Shown: positions 63,941 to 64,000 of the stretch, one piece after another
Layout: each line of letters starts with the position of its first letter
Position numbering within the stretch: the stretch's first letter is position 1
Assembly: GCF_036250065.1 (NCBI RefSeq)
Contig: NZ_CP109199.1
Location: 434,001 to 498,000, forward strand
Source of the DNA: Micromonospora sp. NBC_01699
GTDB taxonomy: Bacteria > Actinomycetota > Actinomycetes > Mycobacteriales > Micromonosporaceae
Length of the DNA stretch: 64,000 nucleotides
Direction: 5' to 3'
Notes under the pieces: model-generated
What the model saw: only the letters and a program-made list of their open reading frames with translations
The model's database searches: none
Told to the model about the DNA's origin: nothing
Position numbers and translations under genes: made by a program

Positions 63941-64000
63941 ATGCTAGCACCGAAGGCAGTGGTCCTGCTCAGCGGTGGTTTGGACTCGACGACGGTGCTT
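63941..64000 (+). CDS. queC: QueC-like 7-cyano-7-deazaguanine synthase, first 20 codons
   Basis: Only 20 residues are visible before the window ends: MLAPKAVVLLSGGLDSTTVL. The PP-loop SGGLDS is the ATP-pyrophosphatase signature, and the short N-terminus with LLSGGLDSTT is characteristic of QueC rather than GuaA, ArgG or TilS. QueC turns 7-carboxy-7-deazaguanine into preQ0. In a mobile element it may serve 7-deazaguanine DNA modification, a QueC-containing defence system or nucleoside biosynthesis. Family call good; system unknown. GGGGGCGG is a weak ribosome site. Confidence 0.75.
   Translation, partial: MLAPKAVVLLSGGLDSTTVL

Overview
The window is high-GC actinobacterial DNA. Codon use strongly favours G/C in third position, and GTG and TTG starts, LAL regulators, ECF sigma factors and glycosylated-metabolite genes are all present. 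It looks most like Micromonosporaceae (a Micromonospora-type genome), although no taxonomic marker gene is complete here.

Region 1 (1-30.7 kb) is one flank of a biosynthetic gene cluster for a glycosylated natural product. It holds three EryCIII/DesVII-type glycosyltransferases (1-377 partial, 10501-11820, 16514-17656). It also holds a deoxysugar set: long-form nucleotidylyltransferase, NDP-hexose 2,3-dehydratase, DegT aminotransferase, TylCIII/EvaC-type C-methyltransferase, DesVI-type N,N-dimethyltransferase, RmlC-like epimerase and Gfo/Idh ketoreductase. A thiamine-diphosphate E1 alpha/beta pair is of the kind used to add two-carbon branches to sugars. Tailoring and support genes are a P450, a GMC oxidoreductase, a zinc alcohol dehydrogenase, an alpha/beta hydrolase, an MFS exporter, a 917-aa LAL regulator and an ECF sigma-SnoaL protein. 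No polyketide synthase, NDP-glucose 4,6-dehydratase or 4-ketoreductase lies inside the window, so the core must be to the left. A secreted ThuA/sugar-dehydrogenase protein sits inside the cluster and probably does not belong to the pathway.

Region 2 (30.7-36.8 kb) is chromosomal in character: a secreted NTF2-like protein, an ECF sigma/anti-sigma pair, an ABC transporter operon ending in a strong hairpin, and a small lipoprotein.

Region 3 (36.9-61.96 kb) is an island bounded by two near-identical copies of the promoter and 5' half of a tRNA-Arg(CCT) gene. It is packed with anti-phage and DNA-modification genes. In order it has: a DUF6884-HhH glycosylase fusion cut by an IS3 element, which is itself cut by an IS4 element; a five-gene, fully overlapping SMC operon (kleisin-like, two small winged-helix proteins, SMC ATPase, Toprim nuclease) that resembles Wadjet but does not match the four-gene form; an ApeA HEPN ribonuclease; a C5-methyltransferase, a Vsr nuclease, an HNH nuclease and two divergent Eco29kI-type GIY-YIG restriction enzymes; a decayed Z1-domain gene; and XRE-TPR, HAD and NUDIX cargo. 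Transposase, ychF and Z1 fragments between the systems show repeated insertion and decay.

Region 4 (61.96-64 kb) starts at the second tRNA half. It has an actinophage/AICE-type tyrosine integrase and then the first 20 codons of a queC-like gene running off the right edge. This looks like the left end of another integrated element carrying 7-deazaguanine chemistry.
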